Source of the DNA: Planobispora longispora
Lineage (GTDB): Bacteria > Actinomycetota > Actinomycetes > Streptosporangiales > Streptosporangiaceae
NCBI RefSeq assembly: GCF_016863135.1
Contig: NZ_BOOH01000012.1
Coordinates: 62,001-126,000, forward strand
Direction of reading: 5' to 3'
Length of the DNA: 64,000 bases
The position numbers were made by a program, and so were the translations under genes. The notes under the pieces are model-generated. The model worked only from the letters and a program-made list of their open reading frames with translations, searched no databases and had not been told where the DNA came from. Shown here one piece after another: positions 16,679 through 26,515 of this stretch (positions are counted from its first letter, which is position 1; every line of letters begins with the position of its first letter).

Positions 16679-16755
16679 CGTCCGGCGTGGGCCCCGGTGT
16701 GACGTCCGATGCGCAAGCCGGTGTGACGTCCGGCACGGATCCGGTGTGATGTCCG
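16672..16755. repeat. 24-nt spaced repeat GGTGTGACGTCCG, four copies
   Basis: Copies begin at 16672, 16696, 16720 and 16743, spaced 24, 24 and 23 nt. Each holds a GACGTC palindrome (GATGTC in the last copy). The array spans the mec stop and ends 40 nt before the leader-peptide promoter. Slippage duplication or a multi-site operator are both possible. Confidence 0.85.
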
Positions 16756-16794
16756 GCACGTGATACGGCCGTGAGAGGCAAGAATCCCGTTGGG

Positions 16795-16800
16795 TAAACT
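16795..16800 (+). promoter_or_regulatory. -10 box TAAACT for the leaderless leader ORF
   Basis: TAAACT is followed by 7 nt and then ATG 16808. A GTGAGA at 16771-16776 lies 18 nt upstream as a weak -35. This is one of the clearest promoters in the window. Confidence 0.6.
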
Positions 16801-16807
16801 GACCACC

Positions 16808-16945
16808 ATGCAGACCTCCGATCCGACCTTCGAGGACGTCGCGTGCGCGCGTCCCGGATCGCGGGTCCGGCGGGCCGGTCTCGCACCCGTGCAGAACTTC
16901 CTGTTCGGGCACACTCCCTTCTCCGTCGTCTACGACTGTCGCTGA
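16808..16945 (+). CDS. Leaderless 45-residue ORF upstream of cysO, candidate cysteine-responsive leader peptide
   Basis: The ATG lies 7 nt after a TAAACT -10 box, so the mRNA probably begins at the start codon. Codons favour G/C at the third position, as in real genes here. The peptide contains cysteines in DVACARP and in its last residues, VVYDCR, and stops 84 nt before cysO. Short ORFs with C-terminal cysteines upstream of sulfur genes act as attenuators in mycobacteria and are widely noted in actinomycetes. Here that role is inferred from position and sequence. It could also be a free small protein. Confidence 0.55.
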   Translation: MQTSDPTFEDVACARPGSRVRRAGLAPVQNFLFGHTPFSVVYDCR

Positions 16946-16986
16946 CCGACGGTCCTGGAATCCTCCCCACGCCCCCGGTGTTCTGA

Positions 16987-18279
<1,293 letters not shown>

Positions 18280-18390
18280 GGGCCCGGCGCCGGCCCGTGC
18301 CCCTCCGGCCTCTCCGCCGGATCCGGCGCGACCCGCGCGAACGGATCCGCGGGTGCACTCGGTCCGTGCGCCATCCGTGTGAACGGAGCG

Positions 18391-18460
18391 CCCGCGCGAA
18401 CCTCGTGCGAACGGAGAACACCCGCGCGAACCTCGTGCGAACGGAGAACACCCGCACGAA
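18391..18460. repeat. 30-nt tandem repeat after cysM
   Basis: Two exact 30-nt copies (18391-18420 and 18421-18450, each ending in CGAACGGAGAACA) and a truncated third lie directly before the terminator; a degenerate copy starts near 18378. No start codon or ribosome-binding site gives it coding character. Confidence 0.85.
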
Positions 18461-18505
18461 CAGAAAGAGGGCGGGCGCCCCACCGGGGCGCCCGCCCTCT
18501 TTCTG
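18461..18505. terminator. Bidirectional terminator between cysM and the DUF3352 gene
   Basis: A perfect 21-bp stem with a 3-nt ACC loop. AGAAAGAGG on one side and CCTCTTTCT on the other give an A-run and a U-run in both directions, so it can terminate the two convergent genes. Confidence 0.85.
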
Positions 18506-18549
18506 TCGTTCCGGGTCCTGCCGGTCAGCCGGGACCCGGGACCCGTCGG

Positions 18550-20439
18550 TCAGTTGAACAGCACCCGCAGGGAGAAGTCCGCGTTGCCGCCGTCCTGGGA
18601 GCCGCTGATGCCGACGGCGCGCAGGACCTGGAGGTTGGCCTTCTCGTCGCCCTGGAGGCCTTCCAGGTAGAACTTCTCGATCTTGTCGAGGTCGACGAAG
18701 GCCGCGAAGCTGGCGTCGCCGGCGTTCGGGATCGCGAGCTGGAAGGTCTCGTTGTCGGCCAGGCTGCCGTCCTTGGCGAGCTCGGCGGCGTAGCCCTGGT
18801 CGCTGGCCAGGACGAGGACGCCGTCACCGGGCACCTTGGCGATCTGCGGGACGCTGGTCCCGCTGTCGGCGAGGAACTTCTCGATCTTGCCGACGACCTC
18901 CTGGGCCTTGGCCGGGTCGGTGGCGATCCGCGCGCCGAACTTGGGCGCGTTGCCGTCGAGGCCGTTGGAGTCCAGGGCCAGGGTGAGGTTGGTGCCGAGC
19001 AGGGTCTGCAGGTCGGCGGGGAGCGCCAGGCCGTACTTCTGCTGGGCCTGGTCGACGAACTGCTGGAAGGTCTGGTCGCCGCCCTGACCGGCCATCTTCG
19101 TCAGCTCGGCCCACTGCTTGCTGATCGCCTCGCCGAGTCCGGAGACGGAGACCGCCGCGGCGGTGGAGGCCGGGAGGTTGCCGATCTGGGAGGGCTCGGC
19201 GTCGCCCATGCCGAGGTCCTGCGCGCCACGGGTGACGCCGGCGATCTCGACGTAGTTGCCGTCGAAGCGGAGCGCCGCGGCCACGCGGACGTTCTTGATC
19301 TTGGCGAGGGTCGCCGGGTCCTGGCTGGCCAGGTCGGGGACGAGCTCCGCGACCTTGCCCGCGTCCATCCAGAGGGACAGGACGCCGGGCTCGCCGAGGT
19401 CGCTCTGGTCGGCGGTGAAGTTGGCGTTCTCCGACAGCGGCGCGGCGGTGACGGCCTGGTCGGCCTCGGCCTGGGTCGGGGTGATCAGCGCGTAGTCCTC
19501 GCGGAACGCGATGCCGTACTTCTCCTCGCCCATCAGCTTGGCGATCCCGGCCTTGGCCTTCTCCTGGTCGGTGACCTGGACGGCCACGACGACGCCGGGC
19601 TGCTCGCCGCCCTTGGCCGGCGGGAGGAAGGCCGCGCCGACGCGGGAGCCGAGCCACGGCTCGATGTCGGCGGCGTAGTCCACCTTGCTGAGGTCCTGGC
19701 TGTCCTTCTTGACCATGTCGAAGAAGGACTTGCGGGGGTCGTCGCCGGTGAAGGAGTCCTTGGTGACGGTGAACTTCTTGGCGATCTCGTACAGCGCCAG
19801 CTTCTGGTTCGCGGCCGGGTCGAGGTCGATCCGGGCGTAGCCGAAGGCGGTGCCGGGGAGCACCTGGTCAGGCTGGGTGCCGCCACCGCTCAGCAGGTTG
19901 ACCGCGTAGTATCCGCCGCCGCCCAGCAGAGCCACCACGAGGGCCGAGACCACGGCGATGACCCAGCCCTTGCCGCCCTTGCGGCGGGGCGCGGCGGGCT
20001 GCGCCGAACCCAGGAAGTCGGGGCCCTGCTGCTGCCATCCGGGCTGCTGGTTGTAGGCCTGCTGGCCGTACGCCTGCTGCTGGCCGTAGGGCTGCTGGGC
20101 CTGCTGGCCGTAGTTCTGCTGCTGGCCGTACTGCTGACCATACGCCTGCTGGCCGTACGCCTGCTGCTGGCCGTAGGGCTGCTGGGCCTGCTGGCCATAG
20201 CCCTGCTGCTGGCCGTACGGCTGCTGCGCCTGCTGGTGTCCGCCCTGCTGGGGGTAGCCCGGCTGACCCTGCGGGTAGCCGCCACCCTGGGACGGATAGG
20301 CCCCCGGCTGGGGGTAGGCCTGGGTGTGCGGCTGGTCGTGCTGCTGCGCACCCTCGTTCCGACGGTAAGCGATCGTCCGGTCGGGCTGCGGGCCCGGCGG
20401 GGGGAACTGGTCGGGGGGATTGTTGGCAGACATGCTCAC
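18550..20439 (-). CDS. DUF3352 membrane-anchored protein with Q/G/Y-rich N-terminus
   Basis: A 629-residue protein. Residues about 20-150 are low-complexity and built from repeats of the PYGQQQ and AYGQQ type, prion-like in composition and presumably cytoplasmic. One membrane helix follows (about 160-185, WVIAVVSALVVALLGGGGYY). The remaining ~440 residues are an extracytoplasmic DUF3352 domain (LPGTAFGYARIDLDPAANQK onward). The domain's function is unknown. The GTG start is followed two codons later by ATG 20433, either of which could be used. Convergent with cysM, sharing a bidirectional terminator. Confidence 0.88.
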   Translation of the reverse strand: MSMSANNPPDQFPPPGPQPDRTIAYRRNEGAQQHDQPHTQAYPQPGAYPSQGGGYPQGQPGYPQQGGHQQAQQPYGQQQGYGQQAQQPYGQQQAYGQQAYGQQYGQQQNYGQQAQQPYGQQQAYGQQAYNQQPGWQQQGPDFLGSAQPAAPRRKGGKGWVIAVVSALVVALLGGGGYYAVNLLSGGGTQPDQVLPGTAFGYARIDLDPAANQKLALYEIAKKFTVTKDSFTGDDPRKSFFDMVKKDSQDLSKVDYAADIEPWLGSRVGAAFLPPAKGGEQPGVVVAVQVTDQEKAKAGIAKLMGEEKYGIAFREDYALITPTQAEADQAVTAAPLSENANFTADQSDLGEPGVLSLWMDAGKVAELVPDLASQDPATLAKIKNVRVAAALRFDGNYVEIAGVTRGAQDLGMGDAEPSQIGNLPASTAAAVSVSGLGEAISKQWAELTKMAGQGGDQTFQQFVDQAQQKYGLALPADLQTLLGTNLTLALDSNGLDGNAPKFGARIATDPAKAQEVVGKIEKFLADSGTSVPQIAKVPGDGVLVLASDQGYAAELAKDGSLADNETFQLAIPNAGDASFAAFVDLDKIEKFYLEGLQGDEKANLQVLRAVGISGSQDGGNADFSLRVLFN

Positions 20440-20741
20440 TCACAATGTGGACTTCGCGGATAAGGAGAAGCTAGTGCATGTTTCTAGCGAACGACTTGCA
20501 ACGAACTAACTGTGCGCTTGGGACGTCTAATGGGGAATCGCCCCTGCTTCTAGCCCTCATGAGGATATGTGGCGCATACCACCTCGGAAGGGTAATGAGG
20601 GGTAAAGTCTAACTACTAGAATAAGATTCGGTACGGTGTTCCGGAGACATGCCCGGATCCGGGGCCAGGCAGGAGGGCGCGGAGGCCGTACGGCGCCGCA
20701 GTCCTCCCGGCCGCCGGGCGGCTTGAGCTAGTGGGGAGCAG
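20440..20741. other. 302-nt divergent promoter region, less GC-rich than its flanks
   Basis: Lies between the DUF3352 and thioesterase genes. It is visibly richer in A/T than the flanking genes. A TAGAAT at 20617-20622 could be the -10 box for the thioesterase gene, leaving a leader of about 110 nt. A short GGGG-AATCG-CCCC hairpin lies near 20534. No ORF with coding character is seen. Confidence 0.5.
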
Positions 20742-21533
20742 ATGACGAAGTTCGACGAGGCGACGCAGGCGATCCGGGTGGACGAGACCACCTACGACGT
20801 GTGCCTTGACCCCGGCTACTCGATCGGCGGACCGCTCAACGGCGGGTACCTGATGGCCGTGATCCTGCGCGCCGTCGTGGACGCCTCCCCGCACGAGCAC
20901 CCGGTGACCACCAGCGCGCAGTTCCTGCGCGCGCCCCAGCCGGGACCGGGCCGGGTGCGGCTGGAGCAGATCAAGACCGGTCGCACCGCGACGATGACCC
21001 GCGCCACCCTCATCCAGGGCGACAAGCCCTTCATCGAGACCCTCGTCACCACCGCCACCCTCGCCGACGTGGCCCCCGAGTGGACGGACGGGCCGTCGGC
21101 CGCCATGCCGCCCATCGAGGACTGCGTCAAGCTGCCCGACCCCAAGCCCGAGTCGAACATGACGTTCAACGCCCAGATCGACATGGCGTTCGACCCGCCC
21201 ACCATCGGCTGGCTGGCCGGCGACCCCAGCGGCCGTCCCGAGGGCCGCGCCTACTTCCGGATGGCCGAGCCGCAGGATCCCGACCCCTACATCCTGGCCC
21301 TGGCGGTGGACGCGCTGCCGCCGGTGGTCTTCTCCGCCGGAGCCCGCGGCTGGGCCCCGACCGTGGACCTCACCTGGCACCTGCGCGCGCTGCCCGCCCC
21401 CGGCTGGCTCACCCTCCTGGGCAGCGGCCGGATGATCAGCGACGGCTGGTTCGACGAGGAGGTCGAGGTCTGGGACTCCGCCGGCCGGCTCGTCGCCCAG
21501 TCCCGCCAGCTCGCCCGCGTCGGCCGGGGCTGA
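20742..21533 (+). CDS. TesB-like acyl-CoA thioesterase family protein
   Basis: A 263-residue protein with the double hot-dog arrangement: first half SIGGPLNGGYLMAVILRAVV and TTSAQFLRAPQPGPGRVRLE, second half containing TVDLTWHLRALPAPGWLTLL and SDGWFDEEVEVWDSAGRLVA. These match thioesterases that hydrolyse acyl-CoA; acyl chain preference cannot be read from sequence. The WDSAGRLVAQSRQL end is the typical family tail. ATG 20742 follows GGGGAG. It stands alone upstream of murI. Confidence 0.85.
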   Translation: MTKFDEATQAIRVDETTYDVCLDPGYSIGGPLNGGYLMAVILRAVVDASPHEHPVTTSAQFLRAPQPGPGRVRLEQIKTGRTATMTRATLIQGDKPFIETLVTTATLADVAPEWTDGPSAAMPPIEDCVKLPDPKPESNMTFNAQIDMAFDPPTIGWLAGDPSGRPEGRAYFRMAEPQDPDPYILALAVDALPPVVFSAGARGWAPTVDLTWHLRALPAPGWLTLLGSGRMISDGWFDEEVEVWDSAGRLVAQSRQLARVGRG

Positions 21534-21560
21534 GTTCCGCGGCCCCCGCCCGCCGGGGGC

Positions 21561-21612
21561 CGTCACCGCAGTCCGGACCCCGTCACCGCAGTCCGGACCC
21601 CGTCACCACAGT
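21561..21612. repeat. 20-nt tandem repeat CGTCACCGCAGTCCGGACCC, 2.6 copies
   Basis: Exact copies at 21561-21580 and 21581-21600 and a partial diverged copy to 21612, in the gap between the thioesterase and murI. Non-coding. Confidence 0.85.
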
Positions 21613-21698
21613 GACGCCATGGCATGTGATCGGCGCAACAGGAGTTGTGAGGATTCTTACCGTGAGCGTTCTTCCCAGGTCGCCTACCCTTGGGAACC

Positions 21699-22556
21699 GT
21701 GTCGCAAGCGAGTATCGGAATCTTTGACAGTGGTGTGGGCGGCCTCACGGTGGCCAGGGCGATCATCGATCAGCATCCCAGCGAATCGATCTTCTACGTG
21801 GCCGACACCGCGCGGCAGCCGTACGGGCCCAAGTCCATCGCGCAGGTGCGGTCCTACGCCTTGGAGGTGATGGATCACCTCGTCGAGCACGACGTCAAGA
21901 TGCTGGTGATCGCGTGCAACAGCGCGAGCTCGGCGGTGCTCCGCGACGCTCGGGAACGCTACGACGTGCCGGTCGTGGAGGTGATCCAGCCGGCGACCCG
22001 CCGGGCCGTGCGGGCCACCCGCAACGGCCGGGTCGGGGTGATCGGGACCAGGGCCACCATCGAGTCGATGGCCTACCAGGACGCCTTCGCCGCCGCGCCC
22101 GACGTCTGCCTGACCGGGGTGGCCGCACCCCGGCTGGTGGAGTTCGTCGAGCGCGGCGAGACGATGAGCGACGAGCTCATCGACGTCATCCGCGACTATC
22201 TGGAGCCCATCCTGGGCGACGGCTGCGACACGCTCATCCTGGGCTGCACCCACTATCCGCTGCTCGCCGGAGCGATCTCCTACGTGGCCGGAGACGGCGT
22301 CACTCTGGTGTCCAGCGCGGACGAGACCGCCAAGGACGTCTTCCGGATCCTGCACGACCGAGGCCTGGCCGCCACCCCCGGCACGCCCCGGCACAGGTTC
22401 CGCGCCACCGGGGAGACCAGCCTCTTCGCCCAGCTGGGCCGGAGGTTCCTCGGTCCGGAGATCCAGGCGGTCGAGCTCGCGGAGCTCGCGGAGCTCGCGG
22501 AGCCGGCGGGACCCGTGGCGGTGGGAGGCGCCGCGGGCAACGGGCAGCGCCCGTGA
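21699..22556 (+). CDS. murI: Glutamate racemase
   Basis: A 285-residue cofactor-independent racemase making D-glutamate for peptidoglycan. Both catalytic cysteines are present, in [10 protein letters not shown] and LGCTHYPLL, with the substrate-site aspartate in [20 protein letters not shown] 21699 is preferred to the upstream TTG because the conserved start follows directly and a TACCCT -10-like box lies 8 nt before it. The C-terminus carries a dispensable-looking tail of ELA repeats encoded by the GAGCTCGCG minisatellite. It heads the murI-MBL-rph-rdgB order seen in mycobacteria. Confidence 0.93.
   Translation: MSQASIGIFDSGVGGLTVARAIIDQHPSESIFYVADTARQPYGPKSIAQVRSYALEVMDHLVEHDVKMLVIACNSASSAVLRDARERYDVPVVEVIQPATRRAVRATRNGRVGVIGTRATIESMAYQDAFAAAPDVCLTGVAAPRLVEFVERGETMSDELIDVIRDYLEPILGDGCDTLILGCTHYPLLAGAISYVAGDGVTLVSSADETAKDVFRILHDRGLAATPGTPRHRFRATGETSLFAQLGRRFLGPEIQAVELAELAELAEPAGPVAVGGAAGNGQRP
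22473..22508. repeat. GAGCTCGCG minisatellite (x3 plus a variant) inside murI
   Basis: Three exact 9-nt units followed by GAGCCGGCG, one base different from the 36-nt array at 12847-12882. In murI the frame reads Glu-Leu-Ala. Confidence 0.85.
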
Positions 22557-22670
22557 TCCCGCCTCGGCCGCGAGGGGGCGAGCCGAGGCGTAGCGCCATA
22601 CGTACAACAGGGCGCGGGGGCACCAGCGCCCGATAGCGACGCGCAGCGTCGCACCGAACAGGAGGCCGCC

Positions 22671-23423
22671 GTGAAATTAACGATCATCGGGTGCTCGGGA
22701 AGCTTCCCCGGTCCGGACAGTCCCTCATCCTGCTACCTGCTGGAGGCCGAGGGCTTCCGCATGCTGATGGACTTCGGCAGCGGATCCCTGGGCACGCTCC
22801 AGCGGCACATCGGCCTCTACGACGTGGACGCCATCTGCCTGTCCCACCTGCACGCCGACCACTGCCTCGACCTGTGCCCCTACCACGTGGTGCGCACCTA
22901 CTCCCCGGACGGCCCGTTCGGGAAGATCCCGGTCTACGCGCCCGCCGACGCCTCCCGCCGCCTGGCCGCCGCCTACGGCATGCCCGAGGAGCCGGGCCTG
23001 GAGACGGCCTTCGACTTCGTACGGCTCACGCCCGGCGTCTTCGAGATCGGCCCCTTCGCGGTGACCGCCGGCCGGGTGAACCACCCCGTCGAGACGTACG
23101 GGTTCCGGATCTCCCACGGCGACCGCTCGGTGGCCTACTCCGGTGACACCGGGGAGTCCGCCGAACTGGTCAGGCTGGCGGCCGGAGCCGACGTGATGTT
23201 GTGCGAGGCCTCCTATCTCGACGATCCGGACCTCCCGCCCAACCTGCACCTGAACGGCCGGCAGGCCGCCGAGCACGCCGCCAAGGCGGTCGCGGACACC
23301 CTGGTGCTGACCCATCTCGTCCCCTGGTACGACAAGGACCGGATCCTCGAAGAGGCCTCCCGGGGCGGTTTCGACGGGCGCGTCGAGCTGGCGCGGAGCG
23401 GGGCGGTGTATGACCTAGGGTGA
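22671..23423 (+). CDS. MBL-fold hydrolase, Rv1339-type cAMP phosphodiesterase-like
   Basis: A 250-residue metallo-beta-lactamase-fold enzyme. The metal motif H59-x-H61-x-D63-H64 is in [12 protein letters not shown], further ligands fit [11 protein letters not shown] and [12 protein letters not shown], and THLVPWYD supplies the last histidine. Its place between murI and rph matches Rv1339 of M. tuberculosis, reported to degrade cyclic AMP; transfer of that activity is by family and synteny. AGGAGG lies just before GTG 22671. The stop overlaps the GTG beginning the long rph ORF, though ATG 23429 is the likelier rph start. Confidence 0.85.
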   Translation: MKLTIIGCSGSFPGPDSPSSCYLLEAEGFRMLMDFGSGSLGTLQRHIGLYDVDAICLSHLHADHCLDLCPYHVVRTYSPDGPFGKIPVYAPADASRRLAAAYGMPEEPGLETAFDFVRLTPGVFEIGPFAVTAGRVNHPVETYGFRISHGDRSVAYSGDTGESAELVRLAAGADVMLCEASYLDDPDLPPNLHLNGRQAAEHAAKAVADTLVLTHLVPWYDKDRILEEASRGGFDGRVELARSGAVYDLG

Positions 23424-23428
23424 TTCCC

Positions 23429-24141
<713 letters not shown>

Positions 24142-24145
<4 letters not shown>

Positions 24146-24204
24146 GCGAGCGAGCCGTGGGCACGACGGCGGCGCGGACGTGGCCGGAGGGGGAGGGCGC
24201 GTGA
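24142..24204 (+). CDS. Candidate 20-residue coupling ORF between rph and rdgB
   Basis: GTG 24142 overlaps the rph stop (GTGA) and its own TGA overlaps the GTG of rdgB (GTGA), so ribosomes could pass across all three frames. It begins GTGAGCGAGCGAGCC, nearly the same DNA as the rdgB start. A functional peptide is not implied; it may be a duplication of the rdgB start that keeps translation coupled. Confidence 0.35.
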
Positions 24205-24827
24205 GCGAGCGGAGCGGTGCGGCGCGCGCCCGGGTCGTCCTGGCGACGAGGAACAGCGGGAAGATCACCGAGCTCCGCCGCATCCTGGCCGACGCCGCGG
24301 TGCCGGTGGAGATCGTGGGCCTGGAGGAGTTCCCGCAGATCGGCGACGTTCCCGAGACCGGTCTGACCTTCGCCGAGAACGCCCTGCTGAAGGCGCACGC
24401 GGTCGCCCGCGAGTCGGGCCTGCCCGCGATCGCCGACGACTCCGGGCTGTGCGTCGACGCGCTGAACGGCATGCCGGGCATCTTCTCGGCCCGCTGGTCC
24501 GGCACCCACGGCGACGACAAGGCCAACCTGGACCTGCTGCTCGCCCAGGTCTCCGACGTGCCCGAGGGGCATCGCGGGGCGCACTTCGCGTGCGCGGCGG
24601 CGCTGGCCCTGCCCTCGGGGGAGGAGCGGGTGGCCGAGGGCGCGCTCCGCGGCGTGATCATCGACGCCCCGCGCGGCACCGGCGGCTTCGGCTACGACCC
24701 GATCTTCGTCCCGGAGGGCGAGACCCGGACGACCGCCGAGATGACGCCCGCCGAGAAAGACGCCGTCAGCCACCGGGGGCGCGCCTTCCGCGCGCTCGTC
24801 CCGATCCTGGCCGAGGCGCTCGGCTGA
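24201..24827 (+). CDS. rdgB: XTP/dITP diphosphatase (HAM1/RdgB)
   Basis: A 208-residue house-cleaning enzyme that hydrolyses deaminated purine triphosphates. Family motifs are VLATRNSGKITELRRIL, GLTFAENALLKAHAVARESG, IADDSGLCVDALNGMPGIFS and GGFGYDPIFVPEGETRTTAE, ending in SHRGRAFRAL. GTG 24201 is preferred to GTG 24180 because GGAGGGGGA lies 8 nt upstream and the preceding residues are not conserved. It completes the murI-MBL-rph-rdgB set. Confidence 0.94.
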   Translation: MSERSGAARARVVLATRNSGKITELRRILADAAVPVEIVGLEEFPQIGDVPETGLTFAENALLKAHAVARESGLPAIADDSGLCVDALNGMPGIFSARWSGTHGDDKANLDLLLAQVSDVPEGHRGAHFACAAALALPSGEERVAEGALRGVIIDAPRGTGGFGYDPIFVPEGETRTTAEMTPAEKDAVSHRGRAFRALVPILAEALG

Positions 24828-24830
24828 CCC

Positions 24831-24858
24831 GGCCGGGCGGAACACGTTCCGCCCGGCC
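24831..24858 (+). terminator. Hairpin terminator after rdgB
   Basis: Perfect 13-bp stem (GGCCGGGCGGAAC and complement) around an AC loop, starting 3 nt after the stop; closes the murI-rdgB transcript. Confidence 0.75.
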
Positions 24859-24938
24859 ACCGCCTCACCGACCAGGCACCCTGGCGTCATGCCCGATCGA
24901 CGGGTTCGCGCGGCTGGGGCTCATCGGACGGTGACGGC

Positions 24939-26339
24939 TCAGCGGATGGTGACGCGATCGCCCTTCGGCGCGGGGACCGGCGAGTGGTTGGCGATGTACG
25001 CCGCCAGCGCTCCCGTGTTGTCCGGTCCGCTGGTGGCCACCCTGGTGGTCCCCGTCCACTGGGGGAAGCCCTCCCAGCCGCCCATCAGGATGTAGGTGGC
25101 CGCGACTTTGATCACCTGGGTGTCGGACACCGGAGCGCCGTTCAATGTGATCTCGGTGACCACCCCGCCGGTCACCGTGTAGCGGAGCGAGGCCGAGGGG
25201 GTCAACGCCCCGATCTGCGGATTCGCGTGCCCCAGCAGCTGCTTGAGCTGCGCGCCGGTCATCGAGCGGACGTCGACGGCGACCCCGCTGGACTGGACAC
25301 CCCACACCTGCGAGAAAGTGACCCCGCCCGCCTTCAGCTCCGCGCCGGGCATGCTGATCGACTTCCTGCTGACGAGGGCGACCTGCGCGCCGGAGACGGT
25401 CCGGACCGCTTCCAGATAGGCGTCGGCGATCAGTTCGGCCAGCGGGCCGCCCATGTCGGTCCGCACGATGTCCTCGGCGACGACGCCGATCGACGTCCCG
25501 GTGCGCGGCGGGCCGCACTGGAAGTAGTAGATGACGTTGGACGTGAGCCGGTTCGGCTGGTCGATCTCGACCCGGACCGAGGTCTTGCCCGTCTCCCAGT
25601 CCCAGTCGATCGTCTCCAGCACGGTGGAGAAGACGTCCCCGTGGTCGGCCGGAACGTTGACGGTCTTCCACTCCTGGGCGCCGACGAGGCGGTACCGGAC
25701 GGTCTGCGCGCCGGCGGGGAGCCCCTCGAAGTAGCCGTGGACCTTGAAGGTCACCGGGCACTTCACGGCGGTGGTCCGTTCGAAGGCGATGGCGACCTTC
25801 CGCACCGGGTTCCGCGCCGGATCGTTGTCGTCCTGGCCGGTGGGAGGCGGCGCGGCCGGGTCCTCCGGGACGCCGGCGCCCGTGGCGGAGGTGGTCACGC
25901 TGTCCCACGTGTCGCCCGTGATCCCCTCGTCGCCGGTGCAGGTGACGGCGAACGCGGCCTTCCCGGACGTCTTCTTCACCGGGCTGGTCAGGCGGACCGC
26001 GCCCCAGCCGCGGGCGTCGCCGGTCACCTCGACCGACGTGGACAGCCGGACGGTCTTGAGGCCCCTGCCGCCGACCCGGTAGGTCTTGACGCGGGTCCTG
26101 TCCCCGTCGCTGAAGGTCCAGACGTACTTCAGCGCCACCGGCGCCTTGACCTTCACCGTGGTGGACAGCGTCACTGTCGTCGGGCAGGCGCCGGTGTGGG
26201 TCTTCGGCGAGGCGGCGGCCGTACCGAAGACGACCGGTTTCGGAGCGGCCTGCGCTCCCGGGGCGAAGGCGCCGGAGGCCAGGACGGCGGCGGCCACCGC
26301 CGCACCGATCCGGCGTCCTGCCCCAGTCAGTAACTTCAC
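24939..26339 (-). CDS. Secreted protein with a stand-alone 5'-nucleotidase C-terminal-like domain
   Basis: A 466-residue exported protein. The signal peptide ends at about residue 31 (AFAPGAQA-AP). Residues about 35-260 look like two Ig/PKD-type beta domains (VALKYVWTFSDGDRTRVKTY; VKCPVTFKVHGYFEGLPAG). The last 180 residues resemble the 5'-nucleotidase C-terminal domain: ADAYLEAVRTVSGAQVALVS, then MTGAQLKQLLGHANPQIG and VIKVAATYILMGGWEGFPQW. The metallophosphatase domain that normally precedes it is absent, so hydrolysis is not expected; nucleotide binding is possible. Convergent with rdgB. Confidence 0.75.
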   Translation of the reverse strand: MKLLTGAGRRIGAAVAAAVLASGAFAPGAQAAPKPVVFGTAAASPKTHTGACPTTVTLSTTVKVKAPVALKYVWTFSDGDRTRVKTYRVGGRGLKTVRLSTSVEVTGDARGWGAVRLTSPVKKTSGKAAFAVTCTGDEGITGDTWDSVTTSATGAGVPEDPAAPPPTGQDDNDPARNPVRKVAIAFERTTAVKCPVTFKVHGYFEGLPAGAQTVRYRLVGAQEWKTVNVPADHGDVFSTVLETIDWDWETGKTSVRVEIDQPNRLTSNVIYYFQCGPPRTGTSIGVVAEDIVRTDMGGPLAELIADAYLEAVRTVSGAQVALVSRKSISMPGAELKAGGVTFSQVWGVQSSGVAVDVRSMTGAQLKQLLGHANPQIGALTPSASLRYTVTGGVVTEITLNGAPVSDTQVIKVAATYILMGGWEGFPQWTGTTRVATSGPDNTGALAAYIANHSPVPAPKGDRVTIR

Positions 26340-26502
26340 GGGATTCCTCTCATGTCATCTCGGATGACGCATCTCTTGGATCTTGACCGGATGATCAATA
26401 TCAGTCCGCTCCGACAAACGCGCCCGGGGCCGGCCGGCGCGTTCGATCAGCGGGTCCGGCCGGCGTAATCGGCGCGTAAGAACCTCGGCGCCCCGGTGGG
26501 CG

Positions 26503-26508
26503 TAGCGT
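26503..26508 (+). promoter_or_regulatory. -10 box TAGCGT, leaderless start of the molybdopterin gene
   Basis: TAGCGT is followed by 7 nt and then ATG 26516, with no ribosome-binding site. Confidence 0.5.
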
Positions 26509-26515
26509 CTGGGGC

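Noticed and set aside
16672..16755. CRISPR array
   Set aside because: Four 13-nt repeats with 10-11-nt spacers that resemble each other are too short for CRISPR; no cas genes are present.
18391..18460. CRISPR-like or att-site repeat
   Set aside because: The two 30-nt copies are contiguous with no spacer, so they are a simple tandem duplication.
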